NCBI GenBank assembly: GCA_015852425.1
Contig: JAAAIG010000159.1
Coordinates: 1 to 56,417 of the forward strand
Direction of reading: 5' to 3'
Length of the DNA stretch: 56,417 nt
Origin: Gryganskiella cystojenkinii
Lineage: Eukaryota; Mortierellomycota; Mortierellomycetes; Mortierellales; Mortierellaceae
Of this stretch, positions 10,599-22,301 are shown one piece after another. The position numbers and the translations under genes are program-made. Each line of letters opens with the position of its first letter. Position 1 is the first letter of the stretch. Under the pieces are notes generated by a model, which searched no databases, was not told the DNA's origin, and saw only the letters and a program-made list of their open reading frames with translations.

Positions 10599-13500
10599 TT
10601 ATGCGCTCGACTCGCTAGCCGTCCGCCTGAAGCTCAGAGCCCCCAAAAGACTGTTACGATTCGTGTTTGAACGCTTCAATTTGCTACCCTCGGGGGTCTC
10701 TGCAACCATAAATTTGCGAGTACCATACATGGTCGCGACGGGAGCGCTGGGGACCACACCGGCGTTCGCGGCTTTCTCACTTGGCCAGCCCTTACGGACC
10801 ATCGCGGTAGGTCTTGATGAGGCCGCTGTGGTCTCGGACTGGTTCGAGTGTTGCGTATCCGAGCTACCACGACGGACAGGGAGACGGGTACCATTCGAGG
10901 AAGAGTAATGACTATCGAGTGAATCGCCCGACTCACGACGACTCTCCATCTGAGGCGACATCATGCCGTTATCACCGCCAAAGAACATTTCCGAGACGGG
11001 GGTCATCTGAGCAGACGCCCTTGGAGAAGGCGAGCCAGATCGAGAGGTCATCAGCGTCAACATGGCGACTTCGTTCATCGACTTGCGAACGGATCCACGA
11101 CCCCGAGCCAGGTTCTTGTTCTCGTTCGCGGCCACAAATGCAGCATTCATCTCCAACTCCTTGACCTTCTCTTGCAGGGAATGCTTCTCGACCTGACTCT
11201 CGAGCCAGAGTCGTTTCGTTTCCTCAAACTGTTGACGAATGACGTTCAACTCCTTTTCAAACTGGTCTCGCTCGTGTTTTGTGGAATCGAGTTCCATGAC
11301 CATAGCCATCTTGGTTTGTTGCAACACCATCTGTTGATCCTGAAGCATGTGCACGGCTTCTTTGGAATCCATCAGGACCCGTTCCATGGTCTGGTTCTTG
11401 ACCTTTTGGGATTCGACCTCGTTCATGGCCTCCAAAACCGAGACCTTGGCGTGGACGAGTTCAGCAGTGACGTGGCAGAGTTCACGTTCGGATTGGATCA
11501 AGCGGTGCGAGAGATCGTCTTGACTGACGCTCAAGGACGAGATCGAAAGCGTGTCCTCGCTGTAGTCTTGAGAGTCTCTGGACCAAGATAGGCTCATCTT
11601 GCCGTCCTCGTTCATAATCGCTCGAGGGGAGGCCATGGTCGCAGAAGAGATCGTATCGCAGTTGCTCATGACCGAGGGTGAGGTCGCACTCATCATCGAG
11701 GCCCTGTTCTGTTGACGTTCCATATCCGAGATACGCTTACGAAGACTGTCAATCTCCTGCAAATGCTCCGTCTTTTCCATCTTTGCCGTCACCAAAACCT
11801 CTGTGACCTCGACATGGTCCTTTTGCAACGTTGAGAGAGCCTTGGCAAGATCCTGGATCTGTTCGAGGAGCATGGCGTCCTGACCATAGACCGACATGCG
11901 CTTGTTGACGGGGCTCGTGCTAGAGGGCGTCATGGGACGCTGTTGTTCAGAGACGGTTTCGTCGTCGCTACTACTTGAGCTGCTGGAGCTACCGTTCAAG
12001 AGTAAGCTGGCTGTGGAACCAAAGGACGCAGCGATGGAAAGACGACTACCGGCACGACCCATTTTGGGCTTGGTCGCCGCCTTGGTCGCGGTTGCGGTCG
12101 TAGAGGCAACCACAGCCTTATCCTCGGGTTTCGACTTGGAGGAACCGAACCGATCTCTGAATCGCTTGCTCGTGGCCTCACCTGCTCGCTTCTGTTGATC
12201 CTCCAACTCGGCCAGGTACGTCATCGCGAGCGCATCGAGCTTCTCTTTCGAAATCTCAGCCGACAATTCCATGGCATCCCGAATGACCTCGCCGGCATTG
12301 TCGTCATAGATATCATACAATTTAGTGGAGAGTACCTCCAGAAGATCCTCGAATTCCTGGAGCTGCATCAGTTTCTCCTCATTCTTTTTCAAAAACGCGA
12401 CTGCGACGCGCATGATGGTCTCGGGGGCACCTTCTGTGAAGACCACATCATAGATTCGAAGAACCAAGGGCAACGGGTACGTGTACGCAAAGAGCGACAG
12501 AAACCATTGGGACGCGTACATGGCCGCGTGGATCGAATGGAACGAGAGGTGGGCATGCAACATGGGCAGGTGTTCCGAGAGCAAGGCTGAGAACTGGTAG
12601 AGACGAAGTTGCAGTCCTTCCATGTTGAGTGTGAACATTGTTCTCATGTCGTATGTCTCCATCAATCGGACAAACACGCAGAAAGCCTCTTTTTCATCCA
12701 TCTATTTTCGATATATTTTTTGATAAAAAATTTAAAAAACGGCAGAAGCATCAGTAATGAGGTAATGACGAGATCGATCATCGGGTCGGAGAGAGACTGA
12801 TATACTTTTCAAAAAAACTTACGTTCATGAGCAGAGGTCCGACAAGGAATCCGAGACCCTGACAGTAACCGACCAAAGGGTCATAGATCGAATACGCCTT
12901 AAGCACGTTCCTGAGCATGGTCTGGCCCTGGCCGCCTTCCTCCTTGAACATATCGACCTGAGGAAATGTCCTGGCAAGATCCCGCTGGATGATCCGCTCG
13001 TAGGGCGAGTGCTCCATGAGGAGTCGGGTATAAAGGGTACCCAAGTGGGTCGAGGCTGCCTGAGACATCGATTGCCAGATCAAGCCACGCAACTTTGAAG
13101 GAAGACCCTGTCGGACACGAGCCGAGAGCAAATGAGGGAGTTTGCTCGCGACAGCAGTGTAATCCTGAACCAACATGCCCCAGAATTCCCAGTCAATGTC
13201 TTCATCGCCCGGTTGGGGTCCAGTAATCGAGGTGTCATCGGTGATGGCTGTTTGTGAATTGGGGCTGTTGAGATGCGTAGTCGAGTCGGCGATAAGACGG
13301 TGCAGCGTATCGAGGTTTCCCTTCAAGACGTTGGATTCGATGCAGACCGATTTCGGGTCCGTGTCCAGCAAGCCGTTCTGTCGCTCCAATCTCGCCAGCA
13401 GATACGATGTGGATTCCTAAGGATATGAAAAAATTGAGAACGAAGGAATGATCACGTTAGTATTTTTTGCGCACAAGAGCATAGAATATTTACCGAACAA

Positions 13501-14724
13501 CAAACACCCTTCAACACCAACCACCACCGTAGACCCATAAATTATGCACCACCATGCGGGCCATTCACCACCAGAAACAATTATAAAAAAGAAGGGGAGA
13601 AGAGGGGGCAACAAACCTGGGGTGGCAACATGTTGTTCTGTTCCTCCAGCTTGTGCAAGAGATCTACATCTACGGTACTCGGAGATCGTTTGTGCGCCTC
13701 TTTAAGCTTTGCGAAATGATTCTTGGGTTGCGGAAGTAAGAAACCCAAGGTTGTGCTTCTGCAAAGTCGCACTCGATCACTTGCCGCGGCCGCGGCTGCT
13801 GCCGAGGACGCCGTGGAGAGGTGGGTGGAGGATGATGACGTCGAAAGACCGGATTTGTTGCTGTTCAGATCTAATCCCTGGGAGAGCGACTCTGAAGAGA
13901 GAGCAGCGTTATCGAGGATTTCATCCAACATTTTCTTGAAAGACGCGATTTGGTCTTCCTCTTCTTGAGGTTTGTTGGTATTATGTGATGAAGATGAGGG
14001 TAATAAGGGTGTTGACGAAGCCTTGATGGGTTTCCTGGACGAGGAAGAAGAAGAGACTGGTGGCAGAGGCGGTAATGACGGTGTGGTCGTTCTTGAGTTG
14101 ACTAAAGGCAGAGGAAGAAGGTGTAATGTTCTTTTGTTAGCACAGAGCGTTGACGGAATCGATGTACGATTTTTACACATTGTTGGCATGGTCTCTATGC
14201 CTCCTGTTCCTGTGGCTGTTATTTCCGTTTTGTTTGTTCCTTTATGTTTTGTCGAGTCCAGTACGAGAAGGGTGGGTAGAAAGGTGGAAGGAGGATGGAA
14301 ATGAAAAAGAGCAAGAAAAAAGAGATCCTCTCAAGCATTATCAACCCTTTTTTTGCGTTTTGTCTTTGTTTTGGAAAATGATAGCACAAGGTGCAGTGGA
14401 GGGATCGAAAGTAACAGCTTGTGAACCCCTTAGGAATGTTTTGGTCTGTGATCTTTCTTTGTGTTGCGCAGGAGGCGTCTCAAAGCCAACACGATGAACA
14501 TGCGCGCGCGCGCTTTTTTTTTTTTTGGTGATTCATAGATATAATATATAAATCGGATCCCGAAAGAAATAGAGACCAAGGAAAAAGTCCACACACTTAC
14601 AAGACAGTGTGGTTGGCGAGGGAGGAAGGTGGAAAGAGACAGCGCGTGGCGAGGCCAGCTCTGGAGAGGGTGACAACGCCATTGGAGACTGAGGGGCTAC
14701 CGTGGCAGTATCAACATCGGCCAT
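10599..14724 (-). CDS. TBC-domain Rab GTPase-activating protein (EVI5/Gyp5-like)
   Basis: Four exons (14724-14601, 14101-13617, 13416-12823, 12701-10599) give 1101 aa. It should speed GTP hydrolysis by a Rab GTPase in membrane traffic. Residues 1-200 are low-complexity Ser/Pro/Ala-rich. SYLLARLERQNGLL begins at about 207 and resembles the segment before the TBC domain in EVI5. The TBC domain spans about 280-560 and has both catalytic fingers: the Arg of IIQRDLAR near 352 and the Gln of GYCQGLGF near 389. The exon 3/4 junction falls after LLMN|MDEKEAF. The C-terminal half carries a long coiled coil (about 690-930, rich in Glu/Gln/Lys/Leu) and a Ser-rich tail. The TBC-plus-coiled-coil layout matches EVI5 or Gyp5. 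The partner Rab is not readable. The first intron is long (499 nt). Confidence 0.93.
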
Positions 14725-14921
14725 AGTTTGTTATGTGAGTGAATGTGTGGTTAGGAAGGGTATTATGTATTAAGAGCGAGTGGTATGCAGAGTAGAATAA
14801 CAACAGTGGTGGAGGTATTAGAGTAGGTACAAAAGAGAGATTATGTATAAATTAGAGAAAGGATGAACGAAAAGGTAAAAGCGATGAATGAAATGTTGAA
14901 TGGGATGAAAGAAGGAGAGAA

Positions 14922-14938
14922 AGAGAGAGAGAGAGAGA
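14922..14938. repeat. (GA)n microsatellite in TBC gene leader
   Basis: Run of AG/GA dinucleotides about 200 nt upstream of the TBC gene start codon. Confidence 0.85.
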
Positions 14939-15113
14939 AGAGGGTGATGAGCTATTTTTCTGTTTTTTGCGACTAAGAATCCAGGCGGAGGGACTTTTTT
15001 TGGGGTACATCCACACAGGGCATACACCGCACTTCGTTACTCACTCTCACACACAAACAGGACAGTGACAAGATAAAAAAAAATTGCTCTCAAGAAAAAA
15101 GAAAAAAACAAAC

Positions 15114-15181
15114 CATTGAGCGGAGCATGGGGATAGCAAAGGGTGTGGATGGTCAAGTTGAGGGCTGCATTGGCATCGGGA
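15114..15181 (-). other. Possible orphan exon upstream of the TBC gene
   Basis: A 68-nt segment with a strong acceptor (TTTCTATTTCAG|TCCC) and a donor of the GTTTGT type used elsewhere in this window (CTCAATG|GTTTGT). One frame is open and reads PDANAALNLTIHTLCYPH then APLN. It may be a 5'-UTR or alternative coding exon of the TBC gene, or part of an unrecognised gene. No flanking exon could be joined with confidence. Confidence 0.3.
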
Positions 15182-18104
15182 CTGAAATAGAAAGACCTTC
15201 ACTCTTAGTACTTTTACTCATCTCTTTTGCTTTCTTGGTGGTCGAAAATTCGTCTATTGTTTTCATTTGTTTTCATCTTCAATAATGATGGTCGTACATC
15301 CCCCGGGGGGGATATATTGCACACAAGAACGAACTGCCTCTGTGCGCAATATCCCGAAACCCGTTGAGGAGCGTTCTCCTCCTGCTCCAGGTCCAACTCC
15401 TTCGCCGTTTCTTATCCTTTTCTTGCTTCATTAGCTTACATCTGCTTTTCTTTTCTTTTGTTTTTCACCATTTTCAAGTCCCCCCCCCCCTCCCTCCTCC
15501 TCCTCTTTTTGTCTGTTAGAAGCAGCATAAGGAAAAGAAGAGAAAAGGAGAGGGACAGAGTGAGATGGACAGCCAGAAATCTCCCTTTTGCTTTCCTCTA
15601 TTTTTTTGTCCATCCCCGCCTCCTTAGGGTTCGTCTCCTTCTTCCCCCTCTTCTTCAACACCCCCCTCCCTTCTCCTCCTGACAATTGGGCAACCCTTGC
15701 CGACTCGAACACTTTCACAAGACATCTTTTTTTCATCAGTAGTCTTTGATCTACGCAGATGGCACAATCGTTCAATGGCTACAATAGAAAAGTCAACAGA
15801 GAAGCAGACGGACAGAGCGAGAGAAAGAGGGAAGAGAATGCAATTTCACCCCCTTACCCACTCTCACATGCCGTTTTTTCTTTTTTTTTTCATCTTTTGT
15901 TTTTGTTGTAGCCAAGATACGCTTGTTATTGTTTTGTTGATTGCAGCTCAAGCTCGCATTGCAGCAATTGCGTGAAAAAAGTAAGGGAAACCGACAACGA
16001 ATCGAAAGACAAATCGCGATAGACTGCATGTCCAACCCAAGAGGGTGTCTATTTTTTTCTTCCCGCTTTTTTGTGTCACAAGTGAGCCTGCGATGAATAC
16101 ACTTTTGCTCACTCTCTGTTTTGCCCATGCTCTCATTCCTCCGGGTCCGTTGCGTGTATTGTGTGTCCCACATTCCGCGCCCTTTTGACCATGGAGACAC
16201 AAAAAACGTGGCGTGAACAATGCGTTTTCCAGGGGCTGAGGATGCTTTGAACGAAAAGAAACCGTAAAAAATTCATAAACAGTGACGCGATGAACTTCTC
16301 CCAGAGCTGATCAAGAGTAAGAAAGGAAAAGTGTGGTGTTGGTAACGGATAGTGATGATGATGACGAACGAATGTGGCTAGAGCTTTGCGTTGTCCGTAG
16401 ACTTGCACAAGGAGGTAGGGGACAGAGAACGAAAGGAGAGGAGAAGAGAAAGCAAGCGAGGAAGAGGAAAATGTAGGAAGGAGAAAGAAGGGAGATGCAC
16501 AAAAAGGGTTGAATGTTCACCCCCTTTCAGCACTTGACACGTCTCCCCGACAGTGCTTCTTTGCAGGAGGGGTTGGTGTTGTCTGTTGTGTCGATGTCCA
16601 TTTGTTTTGTTATCGAAGCGTCGATCTGGTCCCTAGAAAATCCTATTCGCGTCCCGGGTCGGATTTGGTATTTGTGTCCCAACAAACCAGTAGCATTCGT
16701 TGTTTTGCATAAACAAGAAGAAAGAGATGCAGGAAAACACAAGAAAGAGCCAGCCGATCAAAAAAAGAAGGGCAACAAGCCCTGCTCCTCTCCCCTGGTA
16801 AAGTCTGTTTCGGATGGCGATGGAGGACACTTACGATGTGTGATGTCAAAGAGAGGTTGAAGGAGAATTTGCAGATATGAATGATCGAAGGTGCAAGGTG
16901 CAGGGTGCTGGAGATGGGCGAGATAAATGAGCCTTCGTGGAAGACACGGAAAGGGATCCGTTGGTCAATGCGGGGAGATTGTGTCGTTCAAAAATATAAA
17001 AAAAGGTTAGAGTAAAAGTGCGAAAGAGGGATGGTTTGTTCGAGAAAATGACTGCGAGAAAGAAAGAAAGAAAGTAAAAAGCGAGATTAAAGAAGGAAAA
17101 GAGAGAGAAGAAGGGGAAATAGAAGAAAAGAGAGGCGTCGCGATATAGATCACTCTGGTTCAAGATGAACCAACCCTCTCTTCTCCATTCTCTGTCAAAC
17201 ACGAACACAGGTGAACCATCATCATTCCTCTTCTCTCCCGTCCTCTTTCTTCCTCTCTCGCTCATTGGGTTGGCACGGGTCCAACAGAGTTGGACCACGG
17301 CCTCTGTTGATACGAAGGGGAGCCTGATCCGATCCTTCAGCGCTATTGGGAATCCGGATCCCAACGAGGTTGAACAGAAAAAAATGAGAATGCCAAGGCG
17401 CAAAAAATAAAAATGGCCATTTCTTTTTTTCTTCTTTCGGAAGTCCATTCTTTCCTTGCAGCTTTACCACCCACCCTCATCGATACCCAGAACAAAAATG
17501 AAAGGGTTCCCCACCTACTTTTCTAGTGTGCAGGGCCACTACGTACACATCAATGATAAGTCACCTTCAATCTACTCCTCTCGGTTCCTGATTATTTATC
17601 GGGCTATCTTTCTGTTCCCTTCACATGTTCCTTAGACCTCACAATTGTCCGAACGAAAAAGGCGCAGTAGATAGGATCAGAACGACTTTTGTCTTTTCTG
17701 AGGGTTTTGAGGTGATGATAGGGCACACTACGAAGAAAACGTTCAACCTTACCTATCATCAAAACTTTGTCCCTCCATTCCATATTCCACCACAACGGTA
17801 GAAATTTAAACACTACTCTTTGAGCCCTCTTTTGTTTATATTCTTCGCCGTCCGTAACTGCGAATAGAGTCAGTAAAATATTCATAACGACATTCGTCCG
17901 TCGTGTGGGATTTCATCGTCATAATACTTCTATGCGCACAAGAAAGGGTGACCAGATCATAGTAAAGTCAACAATAGAAAAAACCAGGAACGATTGATTA
18001 AATGTGCCAGGGATCTTAGACCCTCCAGTAATGGAAGTCCCTCCTCGGAAGATGTTGTGGTTGTTTTTATTCGCACAAGGACAAAGTCTGCCGTGACCCA
18101 TTCA

Positions 18105-20243
18105 TCAACCATGACCATACATGCCGTTATGGAGTTGCTGTTGTTGCTGCTGTTGTATCAACTGGTTGGCCTCCATCTCTCGCCTCGTACGTTCTGCGCG
18201 CTTGAGCTCAAAGACCTGATCCATGGCCTCCTTAAAACAATGGACATTGTAGTCGATCAGACCTTGCTTCTCAAACGTCTCAGCTCGGAGCAGACAAATC
18301 AGTGCCAGATACTTGTTCACCTCGCGCAAGTAAAGGACAGTGCCGTTGCCCATCTTGATGACCGAGAACGCCTCGTGATTGTTGTCATGACTGGTCTGGA
18401 TCGATTGGTTGTTCAACGACCCAGCTCGACTGTTGTTGTTGCTCACCAAAGCTGTGGACTGAGAGTGACTATCTTGAGTGCCCTGACGAGGATGCTGCTG
18501 TTGACTGTGGTGATGCTGATTATGTCCGTTGGATCCGTCATAGTCGTCCTGTTGTTGTTGGGTCCAGTCTTCCTGAAGGTCCTGCTGATCTTCCAAATAA
18601 CCTTCACTCTTGGCGCCAATGGCGGCCCGTCCGTAGATCGAAGAGATGTCGATGATCACGTCAATCATATCGCTGCAAATCTCGTACGACTGAGAATCGA
18701 CGGGTGAAGAGTCCGTAGCGATATAAATCTTGGAGATGACGTCGAACAAGAACGCCTTTTCGATGCCCGAGTTCTAATAGTTATAAAGTGTAATAACTGT
18801 TAGTTGCTCTGTTGAAACTGACACAACAGTGAATAGAAACGCGCCTAAGTGACCACAAACACCTACAGCGCAGAGAATGTTCAGTAAGTTCTCGAGCGTG
18901 GGCAACTGTGGGATGAGCTTTTGAATAACTTTGGAAAAGGCTTCAAAGATGGAGTGGTCGTAAATCGAGGTCAGGTAAAAGGCTAGTTGCACGTTCTCGA
19001 GTCCTGCATCCGCCAACTCGTCCGTGGTCGTCTGCTGAATGTCTCTTTGGGTATCTGTGCGGCAAACAAGTTAAGGAAGAGAGAGGTCAGCAATTATTGA
19101 GCGCTATTTTGGATTTCTTTTTGACAACGAAGTCTGAGGGTTCTGAGGTAAGTTTTTTTGTTTTGGTCATACCGATTTTGTAGTCCTCTGAGAGTCCATC
19201 CACCTTGTGGATAAAGACTTCAAAGGTGATGTTGGGATTCACGCGATAAGCCGCAACAACGGTCGAATGCAGTCTTGCCAATGCCTCCATATAATCATCC
19301 TAAAGAAGTGGTAAGCCCGAACAGAGAATTTTTTTAAAGAGTTAATCATTGATCATTTTTACGTCGTCCCCGGTAATCCATCATAATTCAATAGCGTCGT
19401 CCGGCTAGCTCTTCCGACTGGTTTACCTGTGAGTCAATGACAAAAACGAGCGCTCCAACCTCTCCAAAGATAGCGGTGGTGTCGAATGTCGGGTCGAAAA
19501 AGTCCATTTGACCGGGGAAATCCCAGACTTGAAAGTCAATGAAGGAGCTATTTAGGACGATGAAAAACATAGCGTTGGTTGGCATAAGCGTCCATTGAAC
19601 TTAGAAAGAATGACTTGTGCGCTTTTGTGCTTGAGCTCTAAACTTACTGGATGTTGTCCTTGTTGATCTTGGAGGTACTTTCGAGGAACAAGGTCTCGGT
19701 AGGGGACATCTTATGGAAGACCACACGCTGGATACTGGACTTTCCGCTCCTGTACGCGACGAAGAAAAAAAGAGTTTCGAGATGAGTCGAGCCCATCAGC
19801 ATAGTATGCATCTTGCTGAAAGAAAGTCATTTACGTCCTTGAGCTTCCTGCCAGTGGTTTACCTCCTGAGTCCCATGAGCATGAGTCTTGGCCGCGATTC
19901 GCGATCCTCGTCTGCGAGGTCGTCACCATAGCTAACATCGACGACAAACATGCAAAAGGAGAATCGGGGGTAAGTAAACGCGCTCCATGAGAAAAAGAAA
20001 GCCGATTGAATGCACGGCTGCTCGGAAAGGAGTCATATAAGCCGAGAATAAGTTGTGTGCCGTTGTTGTCCTACATTGGGTCGTTGTCGCCGTAGTCAGA
20101 ATACTGTTGATGGAGGTAGACAGAAGACAGAGAGGAAAAGTCAGTCGATGAACCCAATGAAAATTCCATTTTCTATAGCCCATTTGTTTTCATCCTGCGA
20201 CGAGAGGTGTACTCTCGAGTATAGGTTCGGTCCTTACCGACAT
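18105..20243 (-). CDS. GTR2: Rag-family small GTPase, RagC/D (Gtr2) type
   Basis: Subunit of the Rag GTPase heterodimer (partner RagA/Gtr1), which recruits TORC1 to the vacuole when amino acids are present. Eight exons: 20243-20238, 20103-20075, 19931-19863, 19749-19648, 19547-19427, 19299-19173, 19054-18867 and 18773-18105. They total 436 aa with consistent phases. P-loop GLRRSGKS is at 32-39. [18 protein letters not shown] is the switch II/G3 region typical of Rag[16 protein letters not shown] carries the G4 HKVD motif. Then come [18 protein letters not shown] and the C-terminal roadblock-like domain ([32 protein letters not shown]). A Gln/His/Ser-rich insert of about 90 residues interrupts the C-terminal domain, and the tail is poly-Gln. 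The first coding exon is only ATGTCG. Confidence 0.95.
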
Positions 20244-20727
20244 GGTTCAAAGTATAGGATAGCGGGCAGAAAATAAGGGAGAATAACGAGAACAAGGCAA
20301 ACGAGGACGAGAGGAAATGGATGAAATGAATTAAAGATGTGAGTTACAAAAGTACAATGTAATGACGACCTGAAAAAATAAAGAGGTCGTGCGGGGACCG
20401 TGAGCCATTTTTTTTCAGGTCAAAGACAAGCCACAGGGCACAGACAGACAAAATGTGCCCAAGCGTGACACGACTGCAAAGCCCAGCCTGGTCTTTCTTT
20501 TGATCTATCTGCTCATCACAGGTTTGACATGATTCAAGAATTTCAAACAAGTGTGGGCCAGGGCACAGTCGCGCCAGGGGGATTCGAAAAGAGGAGACGC
20601 GAGTGTGGAAAGCGGACGGAAAGAGTCGAGAGGGAAGCCAACGAGCAAAGTCAAGCAAGGATAAAGAGACAGGGTGGCGTGACCAATCAAGTCTTTCTAA
20701 ATTCGTTTTCAGCTGTGTCCTTCGATA
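20244..20727. other. Intergenic upstream of GTR2
   Basis: Contains the GTR2 promoter. No coding signal or repeat is seen. Confidence 0.5.
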
Positions 20728-21087
20728 CTAGCTTGGTCGTCGGTTAACGATAGGATTCATTGTGCCACTCATAACTGCATATACGCCATGGCGGAGCATT
20801 CCGTATTGCCTTTTGATACGGTAGGCCTGCCGGCACAATCGTGGGTGCTTGTGCGCGCTCCTCTTGGACTCTGTCTGCTGTGGATAGTCGCCAGCGTTCT
20901 TCTCCACTCTACCTGCTCCCATTCGTCGACCTAAGATTTTGTCCGTCCTTTCCGTTACTTGTTTTTTAAGCAACTGATGGAGATCATCCTCGACAATTTG
21001 GCCTATCGCGTGGCAAAGAGGATCCGTGAGCTTTTCTGGGTCCACATTCCAAGCAACCCCAAGCAACTCCAAGCAAACGAGGTCTAC
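20728..21087 (-). CDS. Possible orphan terminal exon, hypothetical
   Basis: A 120-codon open stretch ending in TAG. It is preceded by a good acceptor (TTGCTTATAG|GTAGACC) and starts VDLVCLELLGVAWNVDPEKL. The middle is charged and helical (QIVEDDLHQLLKKQVTERTD) and the end is basic. Composition looks protein-like, but I do not recognise it. No upstream exon could be joined in the following 300 nt, which are AT-rich. It may be the last exon of a small lineage-specific gene or a gene relic within the transposon-rich island. Confidence 0.3.
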   Translation of the reverse strand, partial: VDLVCLELLGVAWNVDPEKLTDPLCHAIGQIVEDDLHQLLKKQVTERTDKILGRRMGAGRVEKNAGDYPQQTESKRSAHKHPRLCRQAYRIKRQYGMLRHGVYAVMSGTMNPIVNRRPS

Positions 21088-22083
21088 CTATAAGCAAAAA
21101 GACCCATGACAAATGAAATCCTGAAGCAGACTTGGTGTGAGAGAGTCGGATCGCGCTCCCGCTCTCCTTCATCTTATTCCCACGAAGAAAAGGCGAGCAG
21201 GATACTAGTTGTGACGAGACTGAACCCAACTCTATGAGCCTACAGATTCCACGACTCGACAACTGGCCAACCTTCAAGTTTGATCGAACAAAAAATAAAA
21301 AATTCTTACTGTAAAAGTAATGATGATAAAGAAAAGCAAGGTTGTTTTTTTTCTTCCCTGAGTTCTTCGTAAGCAAAAGAAAAAGAAAAGAAAAGAAAAG
21401 AAAAATGACAACTGGAGGAACGCCTTACGCTATCGTGTATATTTTCGCACTCTTTTCGAATCGAGTTCATTAATTAACACCTTATGCTCGATCAAACTTG
21501 TATCAAAAACGAACGCAGACACAAACGTTTTGAAGGTCATCATAACTGTGATCATTACTGTGACCAAGAGTCCGCATTGCAAATCTATCTCATTCGGGAG
21601 CTTCTAATTTGCTTTTCCGTATTACAAGGAAATTTTTTATTGCACATTTAATGCCTTCTTCCAGCTTTTTGCTTGTAGAAAAGACGTCGCCACCACCGCG
21701 ATCGATCGTGAAATCTTGAAAGATGGGGTAATGTAGGGAAATAGGGGAATAACTTTGCAGGGTCTCTCCTACTGCAAATATCGCTAGCGAAAAGAGTCCT
21801 CAGACGTGCTAAGGATGTTCAATGCCGAAATCCTAAAAAGTTGGCTAGGGTTTCGAGCGTCAAGGTGGCATCATAGCGACCCCGCTAGAACTAAAAAATG
21901 CTCGTCTGTGGATTTTACGTTTGAGTGGCCTCTATTGTTCATAACTCGCAGTCTCCTGCGCGTTTGCTCACAACGGTGAATTTTTTTGGCATTTGTCATT
22001 CAATCTGTAGGAACAAAAAGCAAAAAAGTAGAGGATTTCTCCTCAAAGCCATAGTCTCACTGAAGAGTTCTTTGACTGATGAT
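21088..22083. other. AT-rich intergenic stretch
   Basis: No coding exon seen. Contains an AAAAG/AAAGA simple repeat at about 21374-21404. It ends at the tRNA gene. Confidence 0.5.
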
Positions 22084-22155
22084 TGATCCATGCAGGGCTC
22101 GAACCTGCAATCTCCTGATTCGTAGTCAGACGCCTTTCCATTGGGCCAATGGACC
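22084..22155 (-). tRNA. tRNA-Arg (anticodon ACG)
   Basis: 72 nt on the minus strand that fold into a full cloverleaf. The acceptor GGTCCAT pairs with ATGGATC (one G-U), with discriminator A. The D stem is GCC/GGC. The anticodon stem TCTGA/TCAGG encloses the loop CTACGAA (anticodon ACG, read as ICG), and the T stem GCAGG/CCTGC has loop TTCGAGC. No intron. It should read CGU/CGC/CGA arginine codons after A34-to-I editing. It sits just upstream of the retrotransposon relic. Confidence 0.95.
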
Positions 22156-22301
22156 ATTTTGAAAGCCATTTTTCCCGGTCATTGAAGAATCCACGACCCG
22201 CTTTTCGGAGTATGTCACGTGAACAAATATCCCTTAGTCCCCTTAAGTAAACATCGTTTTTTCACTTTTCCCAAAAAAAAACCGAAAGGCGCACAAAACG
22301 C

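Larger units (their letters stand above)
14725..18104. other. 3.4-kb gene-poor stretch with exon-like scraps
   Basis: Lies between the starts of the TBC gene (-) and the stop of GTR2 (-). It is dominated by CT- or GA-rich runs and homopolymers, as in fungal leaders. On the minus strand a CT-rich segment at about 16970-16856 ends in a good donor (CACATC|GTAAGT) and could be a non-coding first exon of the TBC transcript. A 68-nt exon-like segment lies at 15181-15114 (separate entry). I could not join these into a credible protein gene. Nothing else is supported. Confidence 0.5.

Noticed and set aside
11172..12590. Plus-strand open frames opposite the TBC gene
   Set aside because: Antisense shadows of the coiled-coil region, with Leu/His/Val-rich composition and no motif.
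15759..16010. Plus-strand segment MAQSFNGYNRK... and a coiled-coil-like LKLALQQLREK after a CAG acceptor
   Set aside because: The two pieces cannot be joined in frame with acceptable splice sites, and the intervening codons look non-coding.
16527..16730. Minus-strand segment DQIDASITKQMDIDTT after a TAG acceptor
   Set aside because: The phase does not fit the upstream donor near 16856 without introducing a stop; no family resemblance.
16846..17448. 200-codon minus-strand open frame rich in Phe/Ser/Leu
   Set aside because: Composition follows the CT-rich strand (leader-like DNA), not protein coding.
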